Assembly (NCBI RefSeq): GCF_000146185.1
Contig: NC_012780.1
Location: 562,745-626,744 of the forward strand
Source: [Eubacterium] eligens ATCC 27750
Lineage (GTDB): Bacteria; Bacillota; Clostridia; Lachnospirales; Lachnospiraceae
Length of the DNA: 64,000 nt
Direction: 5' to 3'
Position numbers and translations under genes: made by a program. Below the pieces are notes generated by a model, which saw nothing but the letters and a program-made list of their open reading frames with translations, ran no database searches and had not been told where the DNA came from. Positions 42,922 through 52,982 of the stretch are shown here, in pieces. How positions within the stretch are numbered: position 1 is the stretch's first letter; the number at the start of each line of letters is the position of its first letter.

Positions 42922-44634
42922 TTACTCTTCAATGTCTGAGATTTTGAATTTCGCTATCATTTCACTCAGATTTTCTGATTCACTGCTCATCTGCTGGCTC
43001 GCAGCCGCACACTCCTGTGATGTTGCTGAATTGGTCTGTACAACATCATTGATCTGCTCAATTCCTTCGTTAATCTGCTTGATCTCACTGGTCTGGGTCT
43101 CAAGTGTATCAGCTATATTAATCACCTCTTTTGTAATCACCTTAGAGTTCTCTGCTACTTCTTCAAGCTGTGAGGCTGTCTGCTCTGCAATATTCATGCC
43201 TTTTTCAACAGCCTGCACAGATGCCTCTATAAGCGCAGCTGATTCCTTTACAGCCTGTGCACTTTGATCGGCAAGAATATTTACCTGATTTGCCACAACC
43301 GCAAAGCCTTTTCCTGCCTCCCCTGCCCTTGCCGCCTCAATAGAAGCATTTAATGCGAGCAGGTTGGTCTGTGATGCAATATCATTAATAGTTGATATAA
43401 TCTGATCTATCTGTTTAGAGGCTTCGTTTATTTCATGCATAGATGCAACCATCTCCTGCATCTTTCCATTGCTTTCCCAAATTGCACCTCCAAGTTCGTC
43501 CACTTTTCCACTGATTTCCTTTGCACTCTTTGAATTCTGCTCCACCTGTTCTGAAACTCCCGCAACTGTCGCTGTCAGTTCCTCTACAACCGCAGCCTGA
43601 TTGGTTGCACCGTCTGCAAGGTCATTTGAGCTTGCAGCTACCTGCTCTGCCGCACTTGAAACCTCGCTTGATACATGCTGGATTCCCTTTATGGTGACTG
43701 CCATACTTTTTTCAAATTCCATAAATGAATTTAAAATACCTACAAAATCGCCTTTCCACTCTACTTCCGGCTGTGCATCAAAATGTCCGTCCGCAAAGAG
43801 CTTCATCGACCTGTCTATATCATCCACATATGAGCCGAGAATACGGATAGACTTTCTCATGCTGTGTGCCAATCTACCGATTTCATCCTCTGAATGGTAC
43901 TCAAGTGTGCTGTGAAGATTTCCTTCTGTCAGCTCCTTTGCCACATCCTCGATTGCATGTAACGGCTCAAGGATTGTATCAAGCACGATCTTTCCTGTTC
44001 TCTTTGTCAACCGCCATGCACATGTCAGACAGATAATGATGACTATGAGTCCGACTGCAGCACATACGTATGTACTTACAACTGCCTGAAGGCTTCTTTC
44101 GTCAGTCAGCTTGTCGATTTCCTTTGCAAGCTCAACAGTTTTATTTAACTTTGGTGTACACTCATTGATAATCTGATCAACAGCCCCATCCTTCTGTCCG
44201 GCTTTAATCTTATCCATGATTGAGTATCCGGTATTCGCCCAGTCAGAAAGAGCCTTTGAATATTCATTATACTGATTCTCCGGAACAACACCTGATTTTT
44301 TTATTGTTTTTAACTGCACATCAATATCCTCGAGCAAAGTTTTTGCACCCTGCTCATAATCTTCATACGTAGACTGGTCAGGATTAAGTGCCATCTCTCT
44401 TACATTTCTTGCCGCTGAAGTTACATTTATTCTACATACCTTAACCGCCTGATCAGAAGCATTTACCTTGTTTACATAGTTTAACATATTGAAAAACAAC
44501 ACACCAATGACCGCAATCGAAAGCAGTCCCGAAATAAGCATCATGGTAATAACCATTTTGTAACCATAGTTGATTCTTTTACCCAAATGCATGTTTTCCA
44601 ATTTCTTTTTCATCGCACCTTTTTTTGAAGACAT
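42922..44634 (-). CDS. Methyl-accepting chemotaxis protein
   Basis: A 570-residue transducer. Two membrane segments (about 30-52 and 185-207) flank an extracytoplasmic four-helix sensor. A HAMP domain (from about 212) and the cytoplasmic signalling domain follow; the hairpin tip [20 protein letters not shown] and [16 protein letters not shown] are diagnostic. It would pass ligand or redox signals to CheA. It lies between the repeats with the fragment gene and the IS element. Confidence 0.9.
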   Translation of the reverse strand: MSSKKGAMKKKLENMHLGKRINYGYKMVITMMLISGLLSIAVIGVLFFNMLNYVNKVNASDQAVKVCRINVTSAARNVREMALNPDQSTYEDYEQGAKTLLEDIDVQLKTIKKSGVVPENQYNEYSKALSDWANTGYSIMDKIKAGQKDGAVDQIINECTPKLNKTVELAKEIDKLTDERSLQAVVSTYVCAAVGLIVIIICLTCAWRLTKRTGKIVLDTILEPLHAIEDVAKELTEGNLHSTLEYHSEDEIGRLAHSMRKSIRILGSYVDDIDRSMKLFADGHFDAQPEVEWKGDFVGILNSFMEFEKSMAVTIKGIQHVSSEVSSAAEQVAASSNDLADGATNQAAVVEELTATVAGVSEQVEQNSKSAKEISGKVDELGGAIWESNGKMQEMVASMHEINEASKQIDQIISTINDIASQTNLLALNASIEAARAGEAGKGFAVVANQVNILADQSAQAVKESAALIEASVQAVEKGMNIAEQTASQLEEVAENSKVITKEVINIADTLETQTSEIKQINEGIEQINDVVQTNSATSQECAAASQQMSSESENLSEMIAKFKISDIEE

Positions 44635-44697
44635 AATTTGTTATTTCCTCCTATCTTATGATACCTTTTGACTCTTTAATCATATTATTATTAGTCA

Positions 44698-46067
44698 AGT
44701 CCAAATTTGTGTGTAAATTCATCTTTCAGTTATGTGGTTTTATCTACGCTACTTTTATCTTCAAAAGATTTGACTGAATGGAGCTTAGTTTATCATAGTA
44801 CTCTTTCATATCAAAGATTTTATGACCTACACTCCATTCATTATGATCATCTTGAAGGACTGCACCAATTAATCTAATAATAGATTCTGTATTTGGAAAA
44901 ATCTGAATAACTTTTTCGCGTCTTCTGATTTCTCTGTTCTCGCGTTCTATTATGTTGCTGGTTCTTAATGCTATACGATATTTTGAGGGAAGTGCCATGA
45001 TGGTAATACTATCTTCAAATCCTTCATCAAGGACAGTCATTGCTTCATTTGCAACATCCTGATATTCATCGTATATAGATTCTTTTAAACGACGGGCCTC
45101 TTCAATAGTAGCTGCGTTAAACATGTCTCGTAACTCAGAAGCTAAACCAGTGCTGTATTTTTTAGGACACTTATTTATGATGTTTCTTGTAAAGTGAGCC
45201 TGACATCGCTGCCATGAAGAGCCAGAGAAACTCTCCTTTATTGCTTCAACAAGCCCCGCGTGTGCGTCAGATATTACAATATCTACACCGCGCAAACCGC
45301 GACTTTTAAGATTTTCAAAAAAGTCTCTCCAGGTGTTCACTTTCTCTGAATCATAAACTTCAAATCCCAGGACTTCTTTGTGCCCGGTATTGTTTATTCC
45401 AATTGCAACAAACAACGCTTTTGATTTAACACGATGATCTTCACGAGCTTTTAAATATATCGCATCAACAATAATAAACGGATAGTGTTCCGGCAATAAG
45501 CGCTCCTTGAAATGCTTAACAGGGACATCTAGTTCCTTGCAGATTTCAGAAACAGCAGATTTTGAAAAAGATTCTCCACAAAGCTCTTCAGTTACTTTTT
45601 TTATATTTCTGGTTGATACGCCTTGCACAACCATTTCCATCATTGTTGTAATTAAAGCCTGTTCATTACGCTGATAATTTTCGAACAAGGAAGTTTTAAA
45701 TGGAACATTACGATGTCTTGGAACCTGTAATTCAATCTTTCCAATACGGGTGGTTAATGTTCTTGTCCTAACTCCATTTCTATAATCAGAACGTTCTTGA
45801 GATCGTTCGTAATTACTTGCTCCAAGCTGTTCAGTAGATTCAGCCTGAAGAACCTGATTAAGTAAAGCTTCCATAAGTTTGCCAAAAGCTTCATCCTTAG
45901 TTTCTGAAAAAAGTCCTACAAAAAAATCACTATCTAATGTAAAATGTAATTGAGCCATGAGTTTCATCCTTTCAATTATGTTTTTGTGTGGTAACTTAAT
46001 TATAACTGAAAGATGAGCTCTCGGCTCTTTTTTATATAAATTTGTAATTTACACCATTATATGGACT
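44698..46067. mobile_element. IS256-family insertion sequence
   Basis: About 1.37 kb. Its ends are imperfect inverted repeats: left AAGTCCAAATTTGTGTGTAA and, on the other strand at the right, AAGTCCATATAATGGTGTAA. Subterminal CATCTTTCAGTTAT boxes are repeated inside both ends. I see no clear 8-9-bp target duplication, so the element may have been involved in recombination after insertion. Confidence 0.75.
44744..45967 (-). CDS. IS256-family (Mutator-type) transposase
   Basis: A 407-residue DDE transposase, intact. DAIYLKAREDHRVKSKALFV, VDIVISDAHAGLVEAIKESF and the C-terminal segment SNIIERENREIRRREKVIQI hold the DDE triad, with RCQAHFTRNIINKCPK between. Length fits IS256 members (about 400). 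It is bounded by the inverted repeats above. Confidence 0.92.
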   Translation of the reverse strand: MKLMAQLHFTLDSDFFVGLFSETKDEAFGKLMEALLNQVLQAESTEQLGASNYERSQERSDYRNGVRTRTLTTRIGKIELQVPRHRNVPFKTSLFENYQRNEQALITTMMEMVVQGVSTRNIKKVTEELCGESFSKSAVSEICKELDVPVKHFKERLLPEHYPFIIVDAIYLKAREDHRVKSKALFVAIGINNTGHKEVLGFEVYDSEKVNTWRDFFENLKSRGLRGVDIVISDAHAGLVEAIKESFSGSSWQRCQAHFTRNIINKCPKKYSTGLASELRDMFNAATIEEARRLKESIYDEYQDVANEAMTVLDEGFEDSITIMALPSKYRIALRTSNIIERENREIRRREKVIQIFPNTESIIRLIGAVLQDDHNEWSVGHKIFDMKEYYDKLSSIQSNLLKIKVA

Positions 46068-46278
46068 TTATCTTATTATTTATACTCAAGTCCGAATTCA
46101 TCAGACTAATTTAATATAGTACTTTTTTCTAAGGACACAATACTGTATTCTCAATAATCTTTATGTGAATCTTTCTATTAAATATGTGGATTTGCACAAA
46201 ATGGTATAATTTTTCGTAATCCCCCTTAAAATACATATTTTACGAACTGTTTGTATTTTTGGTCAGTTTTGCAAACTT

Positions 46279-46424
46279 GAATTTGTCCGCTCCTTTATAT
46301 AAAATAATTCCATTTTTCAGAACTACTAACTATTTTTCTTATCTAAATGACATTGATTATCTAATTAACTACATTATTTTCTGTCTAAAATATCCATAAA
46401 TTCGTCACCTGTAATTGTTTCCTT
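46279..46424. repeat. 146-bp direct repeat, copy B (native ftsH 3' end)
   Basis: Identical to 42581-42726. Here the tail is in frame with the whole ftsH gene, so this is the original copy. The 46068-46278 gap between the IS and this repeat is AT-rich and holds no gene. Confidence 0.9.
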
Positions 46425-48188
46425 CTCATACAGGTACATAGCCAGTTCGTCCAGTTTTTCCCTGTTTTCAGCAAGGATTTTTCTTGCTTTTTCATGCTCT
46501 GCTTTTACGAGATGCACGACTTTTTCATCAATTTCCTTCTGTGTATCTGCAGAACAGGAAAGAGACGTATCGCCGCCAAGATACTGGTTGGTCACGTTTT
46601 CCATTGCCACCATGTCGAATTCATCTGTCATGCCGTAGCGGGTGATCATCGCTCTTGCAATTTTTGTTGCCTGTTCGATATCATTGGAGGCTCCGGTCGT
46701 GATCTCACCAAATACGATCTCCTCTGCCGCACGTCCGCCTGTAAATGTAGCAATCTTATTCTCAAGTTCTTTTTTCGTCATCAGATATTTATCACCCTGC
46801 TCAACCTGCATAGTGTAGCCGAGTGCACCTGAGGTACGCGGGATGATTGTAATCTTCTGGACCGGTGCTGAATGACTCTGTAATGCAGCTACCAGAGCGT
46901 GTCCGATCTCATGATATGCAACAACCTTCTTCTCTTGATCTGAAAGAACCGCATTCTTCTTCTGATATCCTGCAATAACCACTTCTATACTTTCTTCGAG
47001 ATCAGATTCATTTACAACGGTCCTTCCACTACGGACAGCACGTAATGCTGCTTCATTTATAATATTGGCAAGCTCCGCACCGGATGCCCCCGATGCCATA
47101 CGTGCAATCGTATGCAGGTCAACATCATCAGATGCTTTTATCTTCTTTGCATGAACCTTTAAAATTGCTTCACGGCCTGCAAGATCCGGCAGTTCAACCG
47201 GCACACGTCTGTCAAAACGTCCCGGACGTGTAAGTGCCGGATCTAACGACTCCGGACGGTTCGTTGCAGCAAGAATGATGACACCATTATTTCCTTCAAA
47301 TCCATCCATCTCTGTAAGAAGCTGATTTAAGGTCTGCTCCCTCTCATCATTTCCGCCCATTTGTCCGTCACGCTTTTTACCAATGGCATCAATTTCATCA
47401 ATAAACACGATACATGGTGCCTTTTCCTTTGCCTGTCTGAAAAGATCTCGAACCTTGGAAGCTCCCATACCGACAAACATCTCTACGAATTCTGATCCGG
47501 ACATTGAGAAAAATGGTACATTTGATTCACCTGCAACTGCTTTTGCAAGCATTGTTTTACCAGTTCCCGGAGGTCCTACAAGAAGGACACCTTTTGGCAT
47601 AGACGCACCTACATCGGTATACTTCTTCGGATTGTGAAGATAATCAACGATCTCTGAAAGGTTTTCTTTCGCCTCATCTTCTCCTGCAACGTCTGAAAAA
47701 CGGATTCCCTCACTGGATTGCACATAAATCTTCGCATTGCTTTTTCCCATTCCAAAAGCCATCGAATTTTTTCCTCCGGCATGCTCCATCAGTTTCTTCG
47801 CCATATAATTTCCCAGTGCTATAAAAAGGATCAATGGCAAAACCCCGGTCAGCAGGAAGCTGATGATCGGTGACATCTGCTTATCGATATCTTTTGCGAA
47901 TACTGCTCCACATTCATATAGCCTGTCCGTCAGGTTCGGATCGTTCATCAGACCTGTTTTATAAATATTTTTTTGATCTTTATCTGTAAAGATGATCTGA
48001 TTGTCCTTAACTTCTACTTCACCGATATTCTTCTTCTCGATCATGCTCATAAAAGTTCCATAATCCGTTTCCTTTACCTGATGCTCCATAAGGATTGGTG
48101 TGACAACCAGATTAAATACGATCAGCACTATTAACACAATCCCATAATAATATGCCAGTGGTTTTTTCGGTGTTTTAACTTCTTTCAT
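46374..48188 (-). CDS. ftsH: ATP-dependent zinc metalloprotease FtsH
   Basis: A 604-residue membrane AAA+ protease that removes damaged membrane and regulatory proteins. Order: first membrane segment (about 14-34), extracytoplasmic part, second segment (about 108-128), AAA domain with Walker [14 protein letters not shown], Walker [16 protein letters not shown], second region of homology [20 protein letters not shown], and zinc site [11 protein letters not shown]. The start has AGGAGGAAAGACC. The C-terminal tail is short compared with many FtsH proteins and is the segment duplicated in the direct repeat. It lies 50 bases after the bile salt hydrolase gene. Confidence 0.93.
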   Translation of the reverse strand: MKEVKTPKKPLAYYYGIVLIVLIVFNLVVTPILMEHQVKETDYGTFMSMIEKKNIGEVEVKDNQIIFTDKDQKNIYKTGLMNDPNLTDRLYECGAVFAKDIDKQMSPIISFLLTGVLPLILFIALGNYMAKKLMEHAGGKNSMAFGMGKSNAKIYVQSSEGIRFSDVAGEDEAKENLSEIVDYLHNPKKYTDVGASMPKGVLLVGPPGTGKTMLAKAVAGESNVPFFSMSGSEFVEMFVGMGASKVRDLFRQAKEKAPCIVFIDEIDAIGKKRDGQMGGNDEREQTLNQLLTEMDGFEGNNGVIILAATNRPESLDPALTRPGRFDRRVPVELPDLAGREAILKVHAKKIKASDDVDLHTIARMASGASGAELANIINEAALRAVRSGRTVVNESDLEESIEVVIAGYQKKNAVLSDQEKKVVAYHEIGHALVAALQSHSAPVQKITIIPRTSGALGYTMQVEQGDKYLMTKKELENKIATFTGGRAAEEIVFGEITTGASNDIEQATKIARAMITRYGMTDEFDMVAMENVTNQYLGGDTSLSCSADTQKEIDEKVVHLVKAEHEKARKILAENREKLDELAMYLYEKETITGDEFMDILDRK

Positions 48189-48238
48189 GGTCTTTCCTCC
48201 TGTTGTTCTGCGTTATGCTTTCTCCGTGCATTTTCGTA

Positions 48239-49228
48239 TTATTTATTCTGCCATCTGACTTCGCCCTTGGACAGAAGCGGATAACAGATCAGCTGATCTG
48301 AATCCAGATTTTCCGCATGCATGTCAACCGCTGTGATCTGATGATTATCATAAGTCGTATAATAATAAATACCTTTTGCTGTATTACAACAGGACGTGTA
48401 TATCGTGATCTCATATTTGCCTTCTGTCACCTCACAGCATCCACGCTGCTGATCTACGGATCCTAAGATATGGAAGAACTGGCTTACACTCTCATCCTCT
48501 TCTTCACCGGAGATCGAATTTAATTTTGTAAAGGCAACTTTCACAAATCTTGACTGGCTGGAAAGATCTCCAGGTATTCCCATTCCACCCATTCCTCTGC
48601 TATATGCATCAAGCTGTAATACTCCTGCAAAAGTACTCTCCGGCTGTTTTCTGGATACTCCGGCATAATTATTCAGTGCAAACATCTGACTCGGGAATGG
48701 TGGATTATTGGTAAGCACTCCTACCGGATTATCATATACATGCAGCCCATCCTTCATAGACTCAACAACGATACAGGAGTCTTTGTCTGCAATGATCCAG
48801 TGAAGCTGTGCTGTCGGCAGCTGTTCACTGAATGCTGTACCTGTCAGTCTCATTGCTGCCAGCTTCTCTCTCGCCTCTGCTACAGTAGCACACTGTGTAA
48901 GGATCCATGGGATGAACTCGAACTGTGCCACCTGGCTGACTTCTGTTTCATCTTCCGGCAAAGCCTCTTCATATGCCGCATTGCCGACAAAATTAAGACC
49001 TGCCATTCCAAGGCCTTTTTCATTAACAGCATCATAATAAAGCGGATAACCTTCTGCAACAAATGCCATTCCGATCAAAGCATAATGGCTTTTTATCTTC
49101 CCGGCAAACCGGAAATCAAATTCGTAATTTCTTGGCGTTATCGTGATCTGTTCCCCATAGGAAAATTCATAATCAAGCGTTCTGCCCATATAAAAATCTT
49201 TTGTTTTGTAAGTTGCTGCTGTACACAT
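48239..49228 (-). CDS. Choloylglycine hydrolase (bile salt hydrolase)
   Basis: A 329-residue N-terminal-nucleophile hydrolase. It releases glycine or taurine from conjugated bile salts. The ATG at 49228 puts Cys at position 2 after Met, which is the catalytic residue. GRTLDYEFSYGEQITITPR has the conserved Arg and Asp; NPVGVLTNNPPF and GMGIPGDLSSQSRFVKVAF supply the Asn and Arg sites. GAGGTG precedes the ATG. It is directly upstream of ftsH on the same strand. Penicillin V acylase is the alternative in this family, but the motifs fit BSH better. Confidence 0.9.
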   Translation of the reverse strand: MCTAATYKTKDFYMGRTLDYEFSYGEQITITPRNYEFDFRFAGKIKSHYALIGMAFVAEGYPLYYDAVNEKGLGMAGLNFVGNAAYEEALPEDETEVSQVAQFEFIPWILTQCATVAEAREKLAAMRLTGTAFSEQLPTAQLHWIIADKDSCIVVESMKDGLHVYDNPVGVLTNNPPFPSQMFALNNYAGVSRKQPESTFAGVLQLDAYSRGMGGMGIPGDLSSQSRFVKVAFTKLNSISGEEEDESVSQFFHILGSVDQQRGCCEVTEGKYEITIYTSCCNTAKGIYYYTTYDNHQITAVDMHAENLDSDQLICYPLLSKGEVRWQNK

Positions 49229-49249
49229 ATCGAACACCTCTTCTTTCTG

Positions 49250-49392
49250 CTATAATAGTCCTGCAAACAATCTCATAAACAACTGTCCGATCCGTAAATA
49301 TGCACTCCGTCCTGTGCGGTACTTTTCGGTCACTTCCCTGCATTCATTCATTGTTGCTCCAAGATCATCTCTTATATCCAAAACTGTCTGAC
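49250..49392 (-). pseudogene. C-terminal remnant of a cardiolipin synthase gene
   Basis: About 46 codons: VLDIRDDLGATMNECREVTE followed by GRSAYLRIGQLFMRLFAGLL and stop. They match the end of the intact cardiolipin synthase at 56632-58191 (TGRSAYLRLGQLFMRLFAGLL). The 5' side is replaced by the 51-bp repeat at 49393. Confidence 0.8.
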
Positions 49393-49443
49393 TACCATTC
49401 TACTGCATTATAAGGCAGATAAGCAATCTGTCTTTTTGTCATA
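49393..49443. repeat. 51-bp dispersed repeat, copy 1
   Basis: Matches 59826-59876 with three mismatches in 51 bases (TACCATTCTACTGCATTATA and onwards to GTCATA). It lies between the cardiolipin synthase remnant and the ftsH tail remnant; the second copy lies after the IS4 transposase fragment, so it may be an IS end. Confidence 0.7.
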
Positions 49444-49473
49444 AAAAACCTTATCTAAATGACATTGAATGAT

Positions 49474-49500
49474 TTATTTTCTATCTAAAATTTTATTAAA
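49474..49500 (-). pseudogene. ftsH 3'-end remnant
   Basis: The short minus-strand reading KILDRK then TAA, preceded by CATTTAGATAAGG-type sequence on the 3' side, matches the end of ftsH and the stretch after its stop. It is the third trace of this sequence in the window. The rest of 49501-49592 is AT-rich with no gene. Confidence 0.6.
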
Positions 49501-49592
49501 CCGACTAAAGACTCCATAGTTTGTGTGTTTGACTTACTGTTTATATCTATCTTCTCCTAAATATTTTTCTAGTCATTGCAATATAAAATTGC

Positions 49593-50165
49593 TTATACCG
49601 TCTCTCCCTTAAGAGTCCTGGTATTCTGGATAACATACAGAGCGACCGATATGACCATCATTATAGCGCACAAACCAATCAACAGATCTGATACCATCGG
49701 TGTAATTTGGAACCATATAATATGAACCGCTGCAGTTCCATATAATAAAAAGGTTACTATCTTTCCATGCCAGTCTGCACCATGTACTTTTCCTGTCTTT
49801 CGTATCATAAGACATCCACTGACTACCATATACAGTTCCTTACCTGCCATTATTACGATTAAAAGAAGCATATGCGGAAAACGAGTAAACAGACAGATTA
49901 ACATCGCTGCCTGTGTCAGCTTATCAGCCACCGGATCAAGTATTTTTCCTAAATTACTAATCCTATGGAATCTTCTTGCGATATATCCATCAGCAAGATC
50001 CGTAAGACCAGACAGCAATAAGATTTCACCAGCTAACAGAGGATTTTTCTTTACACAATAACTCCATATAATTACCGGAATCAGACAAAGCCGAAAAAAA
50101 GAAAGAAGATTAGGAACCGTAATAATTCTATTCAAATTTTCTTCCTGATTCACTTCACTCTGCAT
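49593..50165 (-). CDS. CDP-alcohol phosphatidyltransferase (PgsA-like)
   Basis: A 190-residue membrane enzyme. DGYIARRFHRISNLGKILDP followed by VADK matches the family signature DG-x2-AR-x8-G-x3-D-x3-D. Membrane helices follow. It would transfer a phosphatidyl group to glycerol-3-phosphate or another alcohol. The start overlaps the end of the FUSC gene by 11 bases. This is probably a second, non-housekeeping phosphatidyltransferase. Confidence 0.85.
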   Translation of the reverse strand: MQSEVNQEENLNRIITVPNLLSFFRLCLIPVIIWSYCVKKNPLLAGEILLLSGLTDLADGYIARRFHRISNLGKILDPVADKLTQAAMLICLFTRFPHMLLLIVIMAGKELYMVVSGCLMIRKTGKVHGADWHGKIVTFLLYGTAAVHIIWFQITPMVSDLLIGLCAIMMVISVALYVIQNTRTLKGETV

Positions 50166-51219
50166 GTACGATCACATCACTTTCCTTTTTTTTAGACATA
50201 AACCAATAAAATATAACACAAAATGCTAAAGCAAACACAACACCAAAAACATTTTGAATCACTCTAAGACTAACCGCTCCTTGTAGTCCATAAGTCTCTG
50301 CAGCAATGGCTAAAGCACCAAATGTGTTAAATACTGCCTGCCAGCCATATTGTGCTGAAAATCCTACACCGATTCCTCCAAGAATTCCTATATATGCATA
50401 GATTGACGAAGGAAGCAGAAAATATAACACTGTAAAACATATAACACCTGCAATATTTCCGACAATCCTTTTACGGACTCTGTAGTGCATATCTTCCATA
50501 AATGGCAAAATCGCGGACATGGCTGCAATACCAGCCCACATTGCACGTGGCATATTACAAAGTTCTGCAATGCAAAGGACAATCGGCACGCATAAAATCT
50601 GACATATCTGCCATTTTGTTCTGGAAGAAGTGATATCAAATTCTTGTATCAGATCTTTCAGATTTCTTTTATAAGTTCTGTTTTTATGATTTCGATAAAA
50701 TACGAAGCAGGTAAGTGCTGCACCTAAAGCCATTCCGACTAATCGCATCTGATAGCTTTTTCCCGTAACATCATAACCATATAGCAGTAGATACCCAAGA
50801 ACCAATGTAGATTGATTAAACATGAATGGATTATGGCATCCGAACAGAATCAACACAGCCAGTGCCGCAATATTTAACAGCATTCCCAATACCGGTGAAA
50901 ACTGATTTGCTAAATGCGGACATACAGTCATAATTACAAAGAACAAAGCCAAAAGCATCGTAGATTGTCCGGTGTGGATCCCCAGATCCGCATTCCGAAA
51001 TACCATAAGGCATAATAAAACTACTACACCCACAATACTATTCTCATTTCCAAATAAGATACTGAAAATAGTAACAAATAAAAAACAAAATGCCATTGTA
51101 ACAGCTATCTTTACCAAATATACCAGTATATGATATGATTTTTCTTTCACTGTTTCACTCTTTTTCAACAGATTTTTAGAACCTGCCTGATTTAACTGCA
51201 ATTCCTGATAAAATGTCAT
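50155..51219 (-). CDS. FUSC-family membrane protein
   Basis: A 354-residue membrane protein with about ten segments and the FUSC pattern, including PRAMWAGIAAMSAILPFMED and the repeated half-domain ADLGIHTGQSTMLLALFFVI. FUSC proteins are linked to aromatic-acid or toxic-compound efflux. ATG 51219 has AGGAGGAA. It lies 31 bases downstream of the histidine kinase gene. Confidence 0.78.
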   Translation of the reverse strand: MTFYQELQLNQAGSKNLLKKSETVKEKSYHILVYLVKIAVTMAFCFLFVTIFSILFGNENSIVGVVVLLCLMVFRNADLGIHTGQSTMLLALFFVIMTVCPHLANQFSPVLGMLLNIAALAVLILFGCHNPFMFNQSTLVLGYLLLYGYDVTGKSYQMRLVGMALGAALTCFVFYRNHKNRTYKRNLKDLIQEFDITSSRTKWQICQILCVPIVLCIAELCNMPRAMWAGIAAMSAILPFMEDMHYRVRKRIVGNIAGVICFTVLYFLLPSSIYAYIGILGGIGVGFSAQYGWQAVFNTFGALAIAAETYGLQGAVSLRVIQNVFGVVFALAFCVIFYWFMSKKKESDVIVHAE

Positions 51220-51250
51220 GTAATTCCTCCTCTATCTGTTTTTCTTAAAC

Positions 51251-52294
51251 TTATATGGCCTCATCTTTCTGTATTGGAAGCTCTACAACAAATCTGCATC
51301 CACCATATTCACGGTTTTCTGCTTTGATTGTTCCTCCGGCACTATCTACAATCCGTTTTACAAGTGCAAGACCTAGGCCATTTCCTTCTGCTTTATGAGA
51401 TCCATCTACCTGATAGAACTTGTCAAATATTCTGGATTTTACATCATCCTCTATTCCTGGTCCTTCATCTTCCAGAATGAACTTAACAGAATCCTGTTCT
51501 TGTTTCAGAAACATCGTAATTGTCCCCTTTGATGGGCTGAACTTAATCGCATTATCCAAAAGATTTATCCAGATATGCATAAAAAGTCCTTCATTCCCAG
51601 TATATTTAACTTCCTCCAGCTCTACCTGAAAACCAATTTCTTTTTCTGTCCATTTTGTTTCCAATGAAAGAAATGCCTGGCGGATCTGTTCATCCAGACG
51701 ATATTCTGTTTTTTTCATTGGTATATTCTGATTCTCTAACTTGGATAACAGCAAAATATTTCCAACCAATCCGGAAAGTCTTTGGGTGTTAAATAAGATT
51801 TTTTCTACATATTCCTCTTGATCCGGAGACAGTTCTTCTCCCTGAAGCAGCATTGTATATCCTTCAATGGCATTAATCGGGGTCTTAAACTCATGAGAAA
51901 CATTAGATACAAAATCCATCTGCAGCACCTCTGTTGCACGAAGTTCTTTTGTCATAACGTTAAAACTTTGATAAGATTCTCCAACTTCTGCTATACGGCT
52001 GTTCGTTTCCAAATGCTGTTCAAAATCTCCCCGAGAAACTTCCTTCATTGCTTTACTAAGCCTAGTAATTGGTTCCAGTAACTTTGCATTAATAAAGGAA
52101 GTGATCAGCCCTGCAATCAATGTATTGAAAATCAAAAGCCAGCCAAGCACAGGTATACTGCCCGGCAGATTAAAAAAATGATTCAAAATAGCAAATAATA
52201 AAGCAGATATAACTGTTGAAAATACAAGTGCCAGCCAGATTGCACCAGTCAGACAGGATCGGATCCGCAATCCTTTTTCTTTCTTTTGTTCCAT
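51251..52294 (-). CDS. Two-component sensor histidine kinase
   Basis: A 347-residue kinase. Two membrane segments (about 15-35 and 47-67) with almost no loop between them, then HAMP, HisKA with VSNVSHEFKTPINAIEGYTM, and HATPase_c with NLLDNAIKFSPSKG (N box), EDEGPGI (G1) and GNGLGLALVK (G2). The very short periplasmic part suggests sensing in the membrane. Its start overlaps the stop of the response regulator. Confidence 0.9.
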   Translation of the reverse strand: MEQKKEKGLRIRSCLTGAIWLALVFSTVISALLFAILNHFFNLPGSIPVLGWLLIFNTLIAGLITSFINAKLLEPITRLSKAMKEVSRGDFEQHLETNSRIAEVGESYQSFNVMTKELRATEVLQMDFVSNVSHEFKTPINAIEGYTMLLQGEELSPDQEEYVEKILFNTQRLSGLVGNILLLSKLENQNIPMKKTEYRLDEQIRQAFLSLETKWTEKEIGFQVELEEVKYTGNEGLFMHIWINLLDNAIKFSPSKGTITMFLKQEQDSVKFILEDEGPGIEDDVKSRIFDKFYQVDGSHKAEGNGLGLALVKRIVDSAGGTIKAENREYGGCRFVVELPIQKDEAI

Positions 52295-52965
52295 TATTTT
52301 TTCACCACCTTGTATCCAATTCCACGCATTGTTACGATTTCAAAATCAGGGTTATCTTTAAAACGCTCTCTGATTCTTCCTATATGTACCTCTATCGTAT
52401 GTGGGTCTGCCTCCGTCTCGTATCCCCATACTTCATCCATCAACTGTTGTTTTGTAAATGTTCTGTCTGGCGAAGCTGCAAGCTTATATAAAAGCAGGAA
52501 TTCTTTTTTAGGCAAAACAAGACTTTCCTTATCAGTTGTAACCGTCATTGCATCATAATCAAACTCTGTTGAACCGATCACAATTTTGTGTTCATTCAGT
52601 ATCTGTGCACGGCGAAGCAGTGCTCCGACTCTTAAAACCATTTCATTCACATTTACCGGTTTTACCATATAATCGTCACTTCCCGAAAGAAATCCCTGGC
52701 GCATATCATCAAAGGAACCTTTCGCAGTGATCATAAGCACTGGTATCTGATATCCTGCTGAACGAAGTTCTGACACCAGTTCATAGCCATCCATAACCGG
52801 CATCATAATATCAGAAATGATCAGATCAATATATTCCTTATCCAATACTTCTAATGCCTGTGCTCCATCCGATGCACTTTTGACTTGATATCCATTCTTC
52901 TCAAGCACTTTTTGGAATAGCTGGCTTAATTCTTTATCATCTTCTACAATCAATATTTGAAACAC
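52294..52965 (-). CDS. OmpR/PhoB-family response regulator (GTG start)
   Basis: A 223-residue protein. Receiver domain with ILIVEDDKELSQLF, the phosphoacceptor Asp in LIISDIMMPVMDGYELV and Lys in YMVKPVNVNE; C-terminal winged helix with TKQQLMDEVWGYETEADPHT and VHIGRIRERF. The GTG at 52965 follows GGAGGAAGG. It likely controls this island, partnered by the kinase. Confidence 0.9.
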   Translation of the reverse strand: MFQILIVEDDKELSQLFQKVLEKNGYQVKSASDGAQALEVLDKEYIDLIISDIMMPVMDGYELVSELRSAGYQIPVLMITAKGSFDDMRQGFLSGSDDYMVKPVNVNEMVLRVGALLRRAQILNEHKIVIGSTEFDYDAMTVTTDKESLVLPKKEFLLLYKLAASPDRTFTKQQLMDEVWGYETEADPHTIEVHIGRIRERFKDNPDFEIVTMRGIGYKVVKK

Positions 52966-52982
52966 GTTTTCCTTCCTCCTTA

